Origin: Flavobacterium sp. GSB-24 | GTDB lineage: Bacteria; Bacteroidota; Bacteroidia; Flavobacteriales; Flavobacteriaceae | Direction: 5' to 3' | Assembly: GCF_027924665.1 (NCBI RefSeq) | Contig: NZ_AP027043.1 | Span: forward strand, 682,001-746,000 | DNA length: 64,000 bases | Shown: piece after piece, positions 23,759 to 31,879 of the stretch | Layout: every line of letters begins with the position of its first letter | Numbering within the stretch: position 1 is the first letter of the stretch | Made by a program: the position numbers and the translations under genes | Notes under the pieces: generated by a model | What the model was told of the DNA's origin: nothing | What the model saw: the letters and a program-made list of their open reading frames with translations, nothing else | Databases searched by the model: none

Positions 23759-24442
23759 CTTTATTTCGAAGTGAAAACCTTCTTTAGTTAATTCGTTATA
23801 TTTCAACTTATTAAACCTAAAAAGTTTAGCAGGACGACCTGTTTTTATGGGCGAAAAATTTTCTGTTTGTTCTAAAATACCGTAACTCAATATTTTTTTC
23901 CTGAAATTTCTACGGTCAATTTCTTTTTCTAAAATGGTACAATACAGATTTTCGAGATCAGAAAACAAGAATTCTTCAGGAAGTAAATCGAAACCAATTG
24001 GCTCGTAAGTCAGCTTTGCTTTTAGTCTCTGAATTCCTTTTTCTAAGATTAAATTATGATCGAATGCCAAAGGCGGAATTTCATTAATTTTAAACCACTG
24101 TACTTTTTCGGCGTCAGTATTAGCTTTAATTTCTAAGTTTGAAGCGTCAACCAATGCATAATAAGCAACAGAAATAACACGATTTCTAGAATCTCGATTA
24201 ATATCATCTCCAAAAGTGTACAATTGCTCCATAAAAGTTAGCTGTACATTTGTTTCTTCATGCAATTCCCGAATAACTGCATCACTCAAAGATTCATTAT
24301 CTTGAACTAAACCGCCTGGCAAAGCCCAATATTTTTCTGAAGAACCAAATTGCTGCTGGATTAAAAGCACATACAACCCATTGCTTTTGTAACCAAAAAC
24401 AATAGCATCTACAGCAATTCTAATATTTTGTAATTCTTTCAT
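23750..24442 (-). CDS. Nudix-winged-helix transcriptional regulator, NrtR-like
   Basis: A 230-residue protein with an N-terminal Nudix domain (about 1-140) and a C-terminal winged helix (about 150-230). NrtR regulators repress NAD salvage genes and sense ADP-ribose or related NAD metabolites. The Nudix box at 44-66 keeps all catalytic glutamates ('RELHEE' at 58-63), so it may still hydrolyse a nucleotide, unlike many NrtR proteins and unlike the two PUL-linked paralogues at 57-59 kb. It is first in the NAD/ADP-ribose cassette, with prs next and two matching palindromes in between. Confidence 0.87.
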   Translation of the reverse strand: MKELQNIRIAVDAIVFGYKSNGLYVLLIQQQFGSSEKYWALPGGLVQDNESLSDAVIRELHEETNVQLTFMEQLYTFGDDINRDSRNRVISVAYYALVDASNLEIKANTDAEKVQWFKINEIPPLAFDHNLILEKGIQRLKAKLTYEPIGFDLLPEEFLFSDLENLYCTILEKEIDRRNFRKKILSYGILEQTENFSPIKTGRPAKLFRFNKLKYNELTKEGFHFEIKFA

Positions 24443-24461
24443 ATTATAAAATCATATCGAA

Positions 24462-24469
24462 CAAATATA
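24462..24469 (-). promoter_or_regulatory. -7 promoter element of the NrtR-like regulator
   Basis: Reads TATATTTG on the minus strand, 19 bases before the start codon. No copy of the 21-bp palindrome is present here, so self-regulation through this site is not indicated. Confidence 0.55.
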
Positions 24470-24477
24470 ACGAATGA

Positions 24478-24526
24478 GAGCCAATTTTATAATCTAATGC
24501 AAAAGCTTAAATTATAAAATTGGCTC
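24478..24526. terminator. 16-bp perfect inverted repeat after the PKD lipoprotein gene
   Basis: GAGCCAATTTTATAAT (24478-24493) and its exact complement (24511-24526) enclose a 17-base loop. It lies just past the stop of the minus-strand PKD gene and before the regulator promoter. The stem's inner half is A/T only and no long T run follows, so it is a probable but atypical terminator. Confidence 0.5.
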
Positions 24527-24552
24527 ATAAGTAGTATCTTTTATCTCTTATT

Positions 24553-24909
24553 CTAATTTATTGTAACCGTTCGTTTTGGACTGGAAGTACATTCTGAACC
24601 GTCTTTTTTAATTGTTACCGCAGCCGTTGCTGTATATTCGCCAGCAGCAGTATAAGTATGCGTAACCGCAGTTCCTGTTCCAACAGTTCCATCTCCAAAG
24701 CTCCATTTTACAGAACTTAGCGTTCCTGTTCCAGTATATTCAACGGAATAATTCATTAATTTCGGGTTACTAGTATCTGTAGAATTATGTATTTTAATGT
24801 AAATAGATTCTGCTAGACAATCAATAATTACTTCATCGTCATGTTTACTGCATGAATTACTAATAAACAAAACTGTAACAAGTACTAAAATGGATGCTAT
24901 TTTTCTCAT
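24553..24909 (-). CDS. small PKD-domain lipoprotein
   Basis: A 118-residue secreted lipoprotein. The signal 'RKIASILVLVTVLFISNSC' ends in a lipobox cysteine. A PKD domain follows, with its hallmark 'VKWSFGDGTVGTG' and 'HTYTAAGEYTATAAV'. PKD domains mediate protein or glycan binding at the cell surface. I prefer the second in-frame ATG (24909) because it directly precedes the Arg-Lys of the signal. The gene is alone, between the LysR gene and the NAD cassette. Confidence 0.8.
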   Translation of the reverse strand: MRKIASILVLVTVLFISNSCSKHDDEVIIDCLAESIYIKIHNSTDTSNPKLMNYSVEYTGTGTLSSVKWSFGDGTVGTGTAVTHTYTAAGEYTATAAVTIKKDGSECTSSPKRTVTIN

Positions 24910-24987
24910 AATCAATCTTATTTATAGGAGTTTAATTTACTCAAAGTTATTGCTTTATTGAATACTTCGAAATCGCAAACAAAAAAT

Positions 24988-25893
24988 CTACATTCTATTG
25001 CCGAAGAACATTTTCAGTTCTTTCTCAATAATATCAAAAAAAGATTTCAAATTATTGTTCTTGGGCGCTAATAAATACACAAACTCCTCTGGAACGTGAA
25101 AACTGTTCCATAACAATTGCAATTTATTTTCTTTTATTAATTTTCGAGCATTACAATTCCATGTTACAGCTACTCCATCATGTTTAGAGAGAAGTTTCAA
25201 CATCTCAGATTCTGATGGAATAATATAATTAGGCACCATAGACGGTCTTTTTTTATTAAAAGCATGAAGCCAAAATAATTTTATATGAGGAATTCTAGCA
25301 TCATGACTGTACCATTTCTGTCCGTTCAGCCATTGTTCTATTTCGGTAAAATTGTCTGCTTTTAATTTCTGGCGGAAATCTGTTATGTCCAAATTTGTCG
25401 GAGCAACCATTATCAATTTAATTTTTCCGACAATTTCATAAGTCGTATCAAATGTATCGAACCTTTTTGTGGTAATGGCAAAATCAAGTTTTTTGGCGTC
25501 TACTAAAGCAAAAAGTTCATCGTTCTCTGCAAAAGTAAAATCGATCAAATCAAACTTTGAGATCAAAAGATCTCCAACACAACTAAAAAGATGTTTTGAA
25601 ATTCCAACCGAAATCAATCTATTCGCATCTTCGGCTTTTGCCCTGAAACCTGCTTCGACACTTTCGAGGCGATCTAGCGCATCTATAATCAAATTATTCA
25701 GTAACTTAGCGTATTCGGTTGGTTCAACGCCTTTTGATTTTCTATTAAACAATTTATTACCAACATGCGCTTCGAGCATCGAAATCTGCTGACTTACGGC
25801 AGGCTGGCTCATAAATAACTCCTTTGCCGCTACCGAAAAATTACCGTTTTTATAAACTGCTTTAAATGTTCTGTACCATTCTAGATTTACCAT
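24988..25893 (-). CDS. LysR family transcriptional regulator
   Basis: A 301-residue LysR-type regulator. The N-terminal helix-turn-helix is typical: 'FKAVYKNGNFSVAAKELFMSQPAVSQQISMLEAHVGNKLF' spans about 9-48. The C-terminal effector-binding half has 'LFSCVGDLLISKFDLIDFTF' and 'LDFAITTKRFD'. It is divergent from a DJ-1/PfpI gene 85 bases away, the standard arrangement for a LysR regulator and its target. The inducer is unknown. Confidence 0.9.
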   Translation of the reverse strand: MVNLEWYRTFKAVYKNGNFSVAAKELFMSQPAVSQQISMLEAHVGNKLFNRKSKGVEPTEYAKLLNNLIIDALDRLESVEAGFRAKAEDANRLISVGISKHLFSCVGDLLISKFDLIDFTFAENDELFALVDAKKLDFAITTKRFDTFDTTYEIVGKIKLIMVAPTNLDITDFRQKLKADNFTEIEQWLNGQKWYSHDARIPHIKLFWLHAFNKKRPSMVPNYIIPSESEMLKLLSKHDGVAVTWNCNARKLIKENKLQLLWNSFHVPEEFVYLLAPKNNNLKSFFDIIEKELKMFFGNRM

Positions 25894-25908
25894 GACATAA
25901 ATTTATTT

Positions 25909-25926
25909 ATAACAAACATAGTTTAT
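25909..25926. promoter_or_regulatory. possible LysR operator
   Basis: ATAAC, seven bases, GTTTAT is an AT-rich interrupted dyad containing a T-N11-A core as LysR regulators often use. It lies in the divergent LysR/DJ-1 gap. A weak call because the region is AT-rich. Confidence 0.35.
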
Positions 25927-25954
25927 TTTATTTTTACTGATATCACTTAAGCCG

Positions 25955-25962
25955 TAAATTTG
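25955..25962 (+). promoter_or_regulatory. -7 promoter element of the DJ-1/PfpI gene
   Basis: TAAATTTG fits TAnnTTTG and lies 16 bases before the start codon. No clear TTTG upstream box. Confidence 0.5.
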
Positions 25963-25978
25963 TTTAAAATTTAATATT

Positions 25979-26740
25979 ATGAAAAAAATAGCTTTACTCG
26001 CAATAATTGCATTTACAGCGACAGGCATTTCTGCTGTGGCGCAAAAATCAAATAAAAAAAGTATGAAAAAAGTATTATTTGTTGTAACCAGTAACGATAA
26101 ACTGGGCAATACAGGAGAAAAAACAGGATTTTGGTCAGAAGAATTTGCTGCGCCTTACTATGAATTGTTAGATCAAGGAGTTGAAATTACAATTGCTTCT
26201 CCGCTTGGAGGACAGCCGCCAATTGACCCGAAAAGTGCAGATCCTGCATCAGCAACTGAAGACACGAAACGTTTTGACGCTGATAAAACTTTACAGGAAA
26301 AATTAAAAAATACTTTAAAACTTTCAACCGTTAACCAAAAAGATTACGATGCTGTTTTCTACCCTGGAGGACACGGTCCGCTTTGGGATTTAGTTGAAGA
26401 CAAAAACTCTATCGCTTTAATCGAAGCTTTTTATACGAATAATAAACCAGTAGCTTTTGTTTGTCATGCTCCTGCGGTTTTGAAAAACGTAAAAGTAAAA
26501 GGTGAATACTTGGTAAAAGGTAAAAAAGTAACTGGTTTTACCAATACAGAAGAAGAAGCGGTTGGTTTGACAAAAGTGGTTCCGTTTTTATTGGAGGATG
26601 CTTTAACACAAAATGGTGCTAAATTTTCTAAAGGTGAAAACTGGCAGCCTTATGCAGTTGCAGACGGACTTTTGATTACAGGTCAAAATCCTGCATCGTC
26701 TAAACTAGTAGCTGGAAAATTATTACAAGAATTGAAATAA
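25979..26740 (+). CDS. exported DJ-1/PfpI family protein
   Basis: A 253-residue class-I glutamine-amidotransferase-like protein. The N-terminal 'KKIALLAIIAFTATGISAVAQ' looks like a cleaved signal peptide, so the protein is probably periplasmic. The core has 'DAVFYPGGHGPLWDL' and the nucleophile elbow 'VAFVCHAPAVL' with the reactive Cys near residue 162. Such proteins include glyoxalase III, chaperones and deglycases of the Hsp31 type. It is divergent from LysR and followed 170 bases later by an alcohol dehydrogenase, suggesting a response to reactive aldehydes. Confidence 0.87.
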   Translation: MKKIALLAIIAFTATGISAVAQKSNKKSMKKVLFVVTSNDKLGNTGEKTGFWSEEFAAPYYELLDQGVEITIASPLGGQPPIDPKSADPASATEDTKRFDADKTLQEKLKNTLKLSTVNQKDYDAVFYPGGHGPLWDLVEDKNSIALIEAFYTNNKPVAFVCHAPAVLKNVKVKGEYLVKGKKVTGFTNTEEEAVGLTKVVPFLLEDALTQNGAKFSKGENWQPYAVADGLLITGQNPASSKLVAGKLLQELK

Positions 26741-26910
26741 AGGTTCTGAGATTCTGAGGTGCTAAGATGCTAAGGTTTTACAAACTTTGGGGCTTAGCAG
26801 CTCAGAATCTTTGCAACCCAGAATGTTAAAAAAATTAAATAACATGCTGCTAAGCCTAAAAAGGAAAACCTTATAACCTCAGAATCTTAGCAACTTAGAA
26901 CCTTAAAAAA
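26741..26910. repeat. TTAGCA / TGCTAAG repeat in the DJ-1 to adh gap
   Basis: Words such as 'TTCTGAGATTCTGAGGTGC', 'TGCTAAGATGCTAAGG', 'GGCTTAGCAGCTCAGAATC' and 'CTCAGAATCTTAGCAACTT' alternate in both orientations across the gap, forming a long imperfect inverted repeat. Non-coding, with the character of a dispersed flavobacterial repeat. Confidence 0.55.
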
Positions 26911-28068
26911 ATGCTCAACTTTGAATTATATAATCCGACGAATTTAATCTTCGGAAAAGGACAAATTGCGAAACTTTCGACATTAGTTCCAAAAGATGCT
27001 AAAATTCTTTTGGCATACGGCGGCGGAAGTATTTTTAAAAACGGAATTTACGATCAAGTAATCGCTAACTTAAAAGGTTTTGAAATTGTTGAATTTGGCG
27101 GCATTGAGCCAAATCCGCATTTTGAAACTTTGATGAAAGCGGTTGATGTTATCAAAGCTAAAAAAATTGACTTTATCCTGGCCGTAGGTGGAGGATCTGT
27201 TATTGACGGTGTAAAGTTTATTTCAGCAGCAGTTAATTTTGAAGGAAACCCGATTGATATTCTGCAAAAACGTATTCTAATTAAAGAAAATGCTATGCCT
27301 TTTGGGACTGTTTTGACTCTCCCAGCAACAGGAAGCGAAATGAATTCTGGATACGTGGTAACAATCGAAGCTACTCAAGAAAAACTAGCTTCTGGAGGAA
27401 GTGCTTTATTTCCAGTATTCTCAATTTGCGATCCAAATGTAATTGCATCTTTACCAAAAAGACAAATTCAGAACGGAGTTGTAGACGCTTATACCCACGT
27501 AATGGAGCAATATTTAACTTATCCACACGAAGGTTTTCTACAAGACAGAATTGCAGAGGGAATTCTACAGACTTTAATTGAAGTTGGCCCAGGAGTTGTC
27601 GAAAATCCAACAGATTATACTTTGGCTTCTAACTTTATGTGGAGCTGTACTATGGCTCTAAACGGGTTGATTCAAAAAGGCGTTCCAAGCGATTGGGCAA
27701 CTCACATGATTGGCCACGAATTAACAGCACTTTATGGAATTGATCACGCAAGAACTTTGGCAATTATTGGTCCAAGTTTGTACAATGTAATGTTTGAAAC
27801 TAAAAAAGGAAAATTAGCCCAATACGGAAGACGTATTTTTAATCTTTCTGGTTCTGATGAAGAAGTGGCAAAAGAAGCAATTAACAAAACAGTTGAGTTT
27901 TTCCATACAATGGGAATGGATACCAAACTTTCTCAATACACACAAGATTATTCCAATACTGCAGATTTTATCGTAAATCGTTTTGACGAAAGAGGCTGGA
28001 AAGGCTTAGGCGAAAACCAATTGGTAACTTTAGATAAAGTAAAATCGATTGTGGAGCTTTCTTACTAA
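26911..28068 (+). CDS. iron-containing alcohol dehydrogenase (YqhD/BDH type)
   Basis: A 385-residue cytoplasmic NAD(P)H-dependent group III alcohol/aldehyde dehydrogenase. It starts 'NFELYNPTNLIFGKGQ', typical of butanol dehydrogenase and YqhD. The nucleotide-binding 'LAVGGGSVIDGVKF' and 'LPATGSEMNSGYVV' follow. Fe/Zn ligands are expected in 'GVVDAYTHVMEQYLTYP' (Asp, His), 'THMIGHELTALYGIDHARTLA' (two His) and these are all present. Probably reduces aldehydes, in keeping with the DJ-1-like neighbour. Confidence 0.93.
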   Translation: MLNFELYNPTNLIFGKGQIAKLSTLVPKDAKILLAYGGGSIFKNGIYDQVIANLKGFEIVEFGGIEPNPHFETLMKAVDVIKAKKIDFILAVGGGSVIDGVKFISAAVNFEGNPIDILQKRILIKENAMPFGTVLTLPATGSEMNSGYVVTIEATQEKLASGGSALFPVFSICDPNVIASLPKRQIQNGVVDAYTHVMEQYLTYPHEGFLQDRIAEGILQTLIEVGPGVVENPTDYTLASNFMWSCTMALNGLIQKGVPSDWATHMIGHELTALYGIDHARTLAIIGPSLYNVMFETKKGKLAQYGRRIFNLSGSDEEVAKEAINKTVEFFHTMGMDTKLSQYTQDYSNTADFIVNRFDERGWKGLGENQLVTLDKVKSIVELSY

Positions 28069-28084
28069 AGATAAATCCAAATTT

Positions 28085-28129
28085 AAAAAAATCCAAATTC
28101 CAATCTACTTTTGGAATTTGGATTTTTTT
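28085..28129. terminator. intrinsic terminator after the alcohol dehydrogenase
   Basis: ATCCAAATTCCAA pairs with TTGGAATTTGGAT, with A before and T after the stem. Confidence 0.85.
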
Positions 28130-28143
28130 ATTGGAATTTCATT

Positions 28144-28181
28144 AAAAAAGGCGTTCTTAACAAGTTTAGGAACGCCTTTTT
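28144..28181. terminator. second intrinsic terminator
   Basis: AAAAAGGCGTTC pairs with GAACGCCTTTTT. It follows the first terminator by only 14 bases, giving a tandem pair. Confidence 0.85.
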
Positions 28182-28525
28182 AAAATACTAAAACAAAACT
28201 AACTAACTCAATTCTTTTTAAATTCATTAAAATTCTAATTTATAAAAACTTACAACGTGCCTTTTCATGTTTTATTGTGTAGGATCAAAATATTTTTTCA
28301 TTTAAATTAGATTCACAATACTAATTCCCTTTATATTCATGCTTTTCGATTATTTACCTTTTTTATTTTCTTTAACCATACATTTAAATTGAAAGAATTT
28401 ACTTTAAAAAAATATTTTTAGAGGAATTTTAATTTTAAGAGACGAAATATATCCTGAAATTCAACTCTTTTAATGTTATCTCAAAATGTACAGAAGAATC
28501 ATTTGATAAATTTCTTAAATCAGTC
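28182..28525. other. AT-rich gap with no recognised feature
   Basis: About 340 bases between the tandem terminators and the gpsA promoter. Very AT-rich, with no reading frame of note, no repeat family seen elsewhere in the window and no convincing hairpin. Confidence 0.6.
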
Positions 28526-28558
28526 TTTGCTTTATTAGCACATTATTAAGTACTTTTG
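28526..28558 (+). promoter_or_regulatory. promoter of gpsA
   Basis: TTTG at 28526-28529, 21-bp spacer, TACTTTTG at 28551-28558, followed by the gpsA start 18 bases later. Both boxes fit the Bacteroidota consensus. Confidence 0.65.
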
Positions 28559-28576
28559 TTTTAAATTATTAAAATA

Positions 28577-29572
28577 ATGAGCGAAAAATTAAAATTTGCA
28601 GTAATTGGAGGAGGAAGCTGGGCAACGGCAATTGCAAAAATGTTATGCGTTAATCTTTCAGAAATTGCGTGGTACATGCGTAATGATTCTGCGATCGAAC
28701 ATATTCAGAAATACAAACACAATCCAAATTATTTAAGTTCTGTTGAATTTGACACTAACAAGCTTAAATTGACCAATAATATAAATGAAGCAATTGAATA
28801 CGCAGATTATATCATTTTTGCCATTCCATCTGCTTTTTTAGATGCGGAATTAAAAAATATGACTGTTTCTTTAGCAGATAAAATTATTTTTTCAGCTATT
28901 AAAGGAATTGTTCCAGAAACGAGTTTAATAGTGGGCGAGCATTTCCATATTCAATATGATATTCCTTATTATAATATTGGAGTTATCACTGGTCCTTGCC
29001 ACGCAGAAGAAGTTGCTTTAGAAAGACTTTCGTACTTAACAATTGCCTGCGGAGATCCAGAAAAAGCTTGCATTGTTGCAAAATCACTTTCAGGAAATTA
29101 TATTAAAGCCAAAATTTCAGATGATATTATTGGTACTGAATATGCGGCAATGCTAAAAAATATTTACGCAATTGCTGCCGGAATCGCTCACGGTTTAGGA
29201 TATGGAGACAATTTCCAATCGGTAATGATGAGTAACGGAATCCGTGAAATGAAAAAATTCATCCGTAAAGTACATAAAATGAAACGTAACATTAATGACT
29301 CTGCCTATTTAGGCGATTTATTAGTTACAGGTTATTCTGTTTTCTCTAGAAACAGAATGTTCGGAAATATGATTGGAAAAGGATATACTGTAAAAAGTGC
29401 CATGATGGAAATGAGCATGGTTGCAGAAGGTTATTATGCAACAAAAAGTGCGTATAAACTAAATCAAGGCTACGGAGCAAAAACACCAATTATCGACGCT
29501 GTTTACGCTGTTCTGTACGAAGGGAAAGATGCAAAAACGGTTTTCAAGAAATTAACGGAATCTTTAGATTAA
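28577..29572 (+). CDS. gpsA: glycerol-3-phosphate dehydrogenase [NAD(P)+]
   Basis: A 331-residue cytoplasmic enzyme that reduces dihydroxyacetone phosphate to sn-glycerol 3-phosphate for phospholipid synthesis. Motifs: the Rossmann 'AVIGGGSWATAIAKML' (about 8-23), 'IIFAIPSAFLDAELKN', 'FSAIKGIVPET', 'GVITGPCHAEEVA', and the catalytic-Lys region 'EYAAMLKNIYAIAAGIAHGLGYGDN'. Length is typical. It has its own promoter and terminator. Confidence 0.95.
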   Translation: MSEKLKFAVIGGGSWATAIAKMLCVNLSEIAWYMRNDSAIEHIQKYKHNPNYLSSVEFDTNKLKLTNNINEAIEYADYIIFAIPSAFLDAELKNMTVSLADKIIFSAIKGIVPETSLIVGEHFHIQYDIPYYNIGVITGPCHAEEVALERLSYLTIACGDPEKACIVAKSLSGNYIKAKISDDIIGTEYAAMLKNIYAIAAGIAHGLGYGDNFQSVMMSNGIREMKKFIRKVHKMKRNINDSAYLGDLLVTGYSVFSRNRMFGNMIGKGYTVKSAMMEMSMVAEGYYATKSAYKLNQGYGAKTPIIDAVYAVLYEGKDAKTVFKKLTESLD

Positions 29573-29625
29573 ATTTTAGAAAATAGAAGCAAGAATAAAG
29601 AGGCAAAAGAAAAAAATACTGAAAT

Positions 29626-29662
29626 AAAAAAGAGCCAAACTGAATTTCAGTCTTGGCTCTTT
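29626..29662. terminator. bidirectional terminator after gpsA
   Basis: AAAGAGCCAA pairs with TTGGCTCTTT (inner ACTGAA/TTCAGT also pairs), between the convergent gpsA and a minus-strand gene. Confidence 0.85.
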
Positions 29663-29717
29663 CTTCTTTATTCTATTCTCTTAATTCTATCCTCTTGCTT
29701 CTTGCTTCTTTAGCACT

Positions 29718-30125
29718 CTACTTCACCATCACACCTTCAACAAAAAGAATCGGCACTTCTTCCGTATTGTTTTCGTTGATTAAGTTCGATTTGAAAATGA
29801 ATTTCTTATCGTATAAAGTGTTTCCAATGAAGAATGTCACCATAAATTCGTTGTTCAAAACCAAAAGACTTTTTTCTATCATTTCGATTTTCACCACAGA
29901 AACAGCGGGAACTTCAACAAAAGCATGACGCAGAATTGAAGTTTTTTTCATTTCGCCATCGATAGTTCCAAATGCTTTTGAAACCACCATAACGCTGTCT
30001 AAGTTAAAGTCACTGTCGTTGACCAAGTAGGCGTACCAAACTTTTTCCATAAAATCGTCGCTCCATTCCTGTACTGCGGCAAGAAATACGTTTTCAACTT
30101 CTGGAATTATTATATCTTTTTTCAT
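29718..30125 (-). CDS. hypothetical protein, 135 aa
   Basis: An acidic soluble protein with no signal peptide. It reads 'EVENVFLAAVQEWSDDFMEKVWYAYLVND', then alternating beta-like segments such as 'VPAVSVVKIEMIEKSLLVLNN' and 'VPILFVEGVMVK'. I choose the ATG at 30125 because the ten codons before it are poorly conserved in character (Lys/Leu-rich) and follow no ribosome-binding site. It lies after pheS on the same strand with a 123-base gap before it. No family recognised. Confidence 0.65.
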   Translation of the reverse strand: MKKDIIIPEVENVFLAAVQEWSDDFMEKVWYAYLVNDSDFNLDSVMVVSKAFGTIDGEMKKTSILRHAFVEVPAVSVVKIEMIEKSLLVLNNEFMVTFFIGNTLYDKKFIFKSNLINENNTEEVPILFVEGVMVK

Positions 30126-30248
30126 TTTTATTAAAAGCTTTAAAACCTTTGTCAAAGCCTAAACTTCAACAAAGGTTTATTATATTATGACATTACATTA
30201 GACAACAAAATAATCTAAAATCTACATTCTAAAATCTAAAATTGCAAA

Positions 30249-31268
30249 TTATATATTTGATTTAAACTGCTCTAAGAAACGAACATCGTTTTCATAAAAC
30301 ATACGGATATCGCCAATTTGGTATAAAAGCATTGCAATACGCTCTACTCCCATTCCGAAAGCAAAACCGTTGAATTCATCTGGATTAATATCACAGTTTT
30401 TCAAAACGTTTGGATCTACCATTCCGCATCCTCCAATTTCCAGCCATCCAGTTCCTTTTGTGATTCTGTAATCTGTTTCGGTTTTTAAACCCCAATAGAT
30501 ATCAATTTCAGCACTTGGCTCTGTAAATGGGAAATAAGACGGACGAAGACGAATCTTAGATTTTCCGAACATTTCTTTTGTGAAATAAAGTAATGTCTGT
30601 TTCAAGTCGGCAAAAGATACATCTTTATCAATGTACAATCCTTCCACTTGATGGAAAATACAATGAGAACGAGATGAAATTGCTTCGTTACGGAAAACAC
30701 GTCCCGGTGAAATTGTACGAATTGGCGGTTTATGATTTTCCATATAACGCACCTGAACTGATGACGTATGCGTACGCAATAACACATCAGGATTAGTCTG
30801 AATGAAAAATGTATCCTGCATATCACGCGCCGGATGGTATTCTGGTAAATTTAATGCCGTAAAGTTATGCCAGTCGTCTTCAATTTCTGGTCCTTCAGAA
30901 ACATTGAATCCGATATTCGCAAAAATATCTATAATCTGATTTTTAACGATAGAAATCGGGTGGCGTGAACCAATAATTACTGGTTCTGCAGCACGAGTCA
31001 AATCACCAAAAATACCTTTTGATTCCTCTTTGCTTTCAAGTTCTTCCTGAATAACTCTTACTTTTTCTTCGGCAACCGCTTTTAAAGTATTTATAACCTG
31101 TCCAAAATCCTTTTTCTGATCGTTTGGAATATTTTTAAATTCAGTAAAAAGTTCTTTCAATAAACCTTTACTGCCTAAATATTTAATACGGAATTGTTCT
31201 AAAGATTCTTTATTTTTATCATTAAAGGCTTTGGCTTCCTCTATATGTTGTTTTATCTTATCTATCAT
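30249..31268 (-). CDS. pheS: phenylalanine--tRNA ligase alpha subunit
   Basis: A 339-residue class II aminoacyl-tRNA synthetase subunit that charges tRNA-Phe together with PheT, in a cytoplasmic heterotetramer. The N-terminal 85 residues form a coiled coil ('AFNDKNKESLEQFRIKYLG'). The catalytic core has 'HPISIVKNQIIDIFANIGF', motif 2 ('ISPGRVFRNEAISSRSH...HQVEGL'), 'LRPSYFPFTEPSAEIDI' and motif 3 ('GFAFGMGVERIAMLLY'). Length is typical. pheT is not in the window. Confidence 0.96.
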   Translation of the reverse strand: MIDKIKQHIEEAKAFNDKNKESLEQFRIKYLGSKGLLKELFTEFKNIPNDQKKDFGQVINTLKAVAEEKVRVIQEELESKEESKGIFGDLTRAAEPVIIGSRHPISIVKNQIIDIFANIGFNVSEGPEIEDDWHNFTALNLPEYHPARDMQDTFFIQTNPDVLLRTHTSSVQVRYMENHKPPIRTISPGRVFRNEAISSRSHCIFHQVEGLYIDKDVSFADLKQTLLYFTKEMFGKSKIRLRPSYFPFTEPSAEIDIYWGLKTETDYRITKGTGWLEIGGCGMVDPNVLKNCDINPDEFNGFAFGMGVERIAMLLYQIGDIRMFYENDVRFLEQFKSNI

Positions 31269-31289
31269 TTTCCTTCAATAATTGAGATA

Positions 31290-31297
31290 CAAATTTA
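31290..31297 (-). promoter_or_regulatory. -7 promoter element of pheS
   Basis: Reads TAAATTTG on the minus strand, 21 bases before the pheS start. No clear -33 TTTG. Confidence 0.5.
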
Positions 31298-31351
31298 GTG
31301 TTTTTAGTTTAAAGTGTGCAGTCACAGTCGCAGTTTTAGGTTTTCCGTAAA

Positions 31352-31879
31352 TTATTTTATGAGATTTAACTTTTCTTCAACTTGTTTAATCTTTACATGC
31401 CAATAATCTAAACCTTCTTGATTGGTTACTATTTCCTTTTTGTAATTAGGAGAAATACTGCTTAATTTATGCCCGTTTTTATTTAAATCCCGTTCTTTTT
31501 CTTGTTTTGTTGTGGGTTCGATTCTAGTGCGCCAAAAATCCATATTTTCAAGATATCTTTTTTTAATCTCTTCAAAATATTCAATTATTTTTTCTTTTGA
31601 ATTCGGAATATAACCTGGGCCGCTGCAGCCACAGGAATGAAATGTAATTCCAACTGAATATAAGCTTTTAAGATGTTCCCATTTTTTGACATCGTCTTTT
31701 TTAGGCGATTCAAAATCTAGTCCCATACTCGCCATTAATTCTGCACACTCTGGACATTTGGCTTCAAAAGCGGATTTTTCTCCTTTTTTAATATCACTCA
31801 TCAATCTTCTTTTAAATGTTTTTCGACAATTAAAACAAGCATAATGAGGTTTATAAGATGTCATAGCGTATCTGCACAT
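31352..31879 (-). CDS. zinc-ribbon protein of unknown function
   Basis: A 175-residue cytoplasmic protein. The N-terminal half has paired CxxC motifs, 'YACFNCRKTFKRRL' and 'AKCPECAELMASMGLDF', which should form a zinc ribbon, then 'FHSCGCSGPGYIP', a second cysteine group. The C-terminal half is Lys/Glu-rich and helical, ending 'YWHVKIKQVEEKLNLIK'. I do not recognise a named family. It lies between pheS and a 118-aa protein on the same strand. Confidence 0.75.
   Translation of the reverse strand: MCRYAMTSYKPHYACFNCRKTFKRRLMSDIKKGEKSAFEAKCPECAELMASMGLDFESPKKDDVKKWEHLKSLYSVGITFHSCGCSGPGYIPNSKEKIIEYFEEIKKRYLENMDFWRTRIEPTTKQEKERDLNKNGHKLSSISPNYKKEIVTNQEGLDYWHVKIKQVEEKLNLIK

Noticed and set aside
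16256..24442. The NAD/ADP-ribose cassette as a prophage remnant
   Set aside because: Phages carry similar NadV, Prs and KptA genes, but no integrase, capsid, tail, lysis gene or att-like direct repeat was seen at the borders.
28182..28525. A hidden small gene or RNA in the long gap before gpsA
   Set aside because: The sequence is uniformly AT-rich, with no clear promoter-terminator pair, hairpin set or codon-like pattern.
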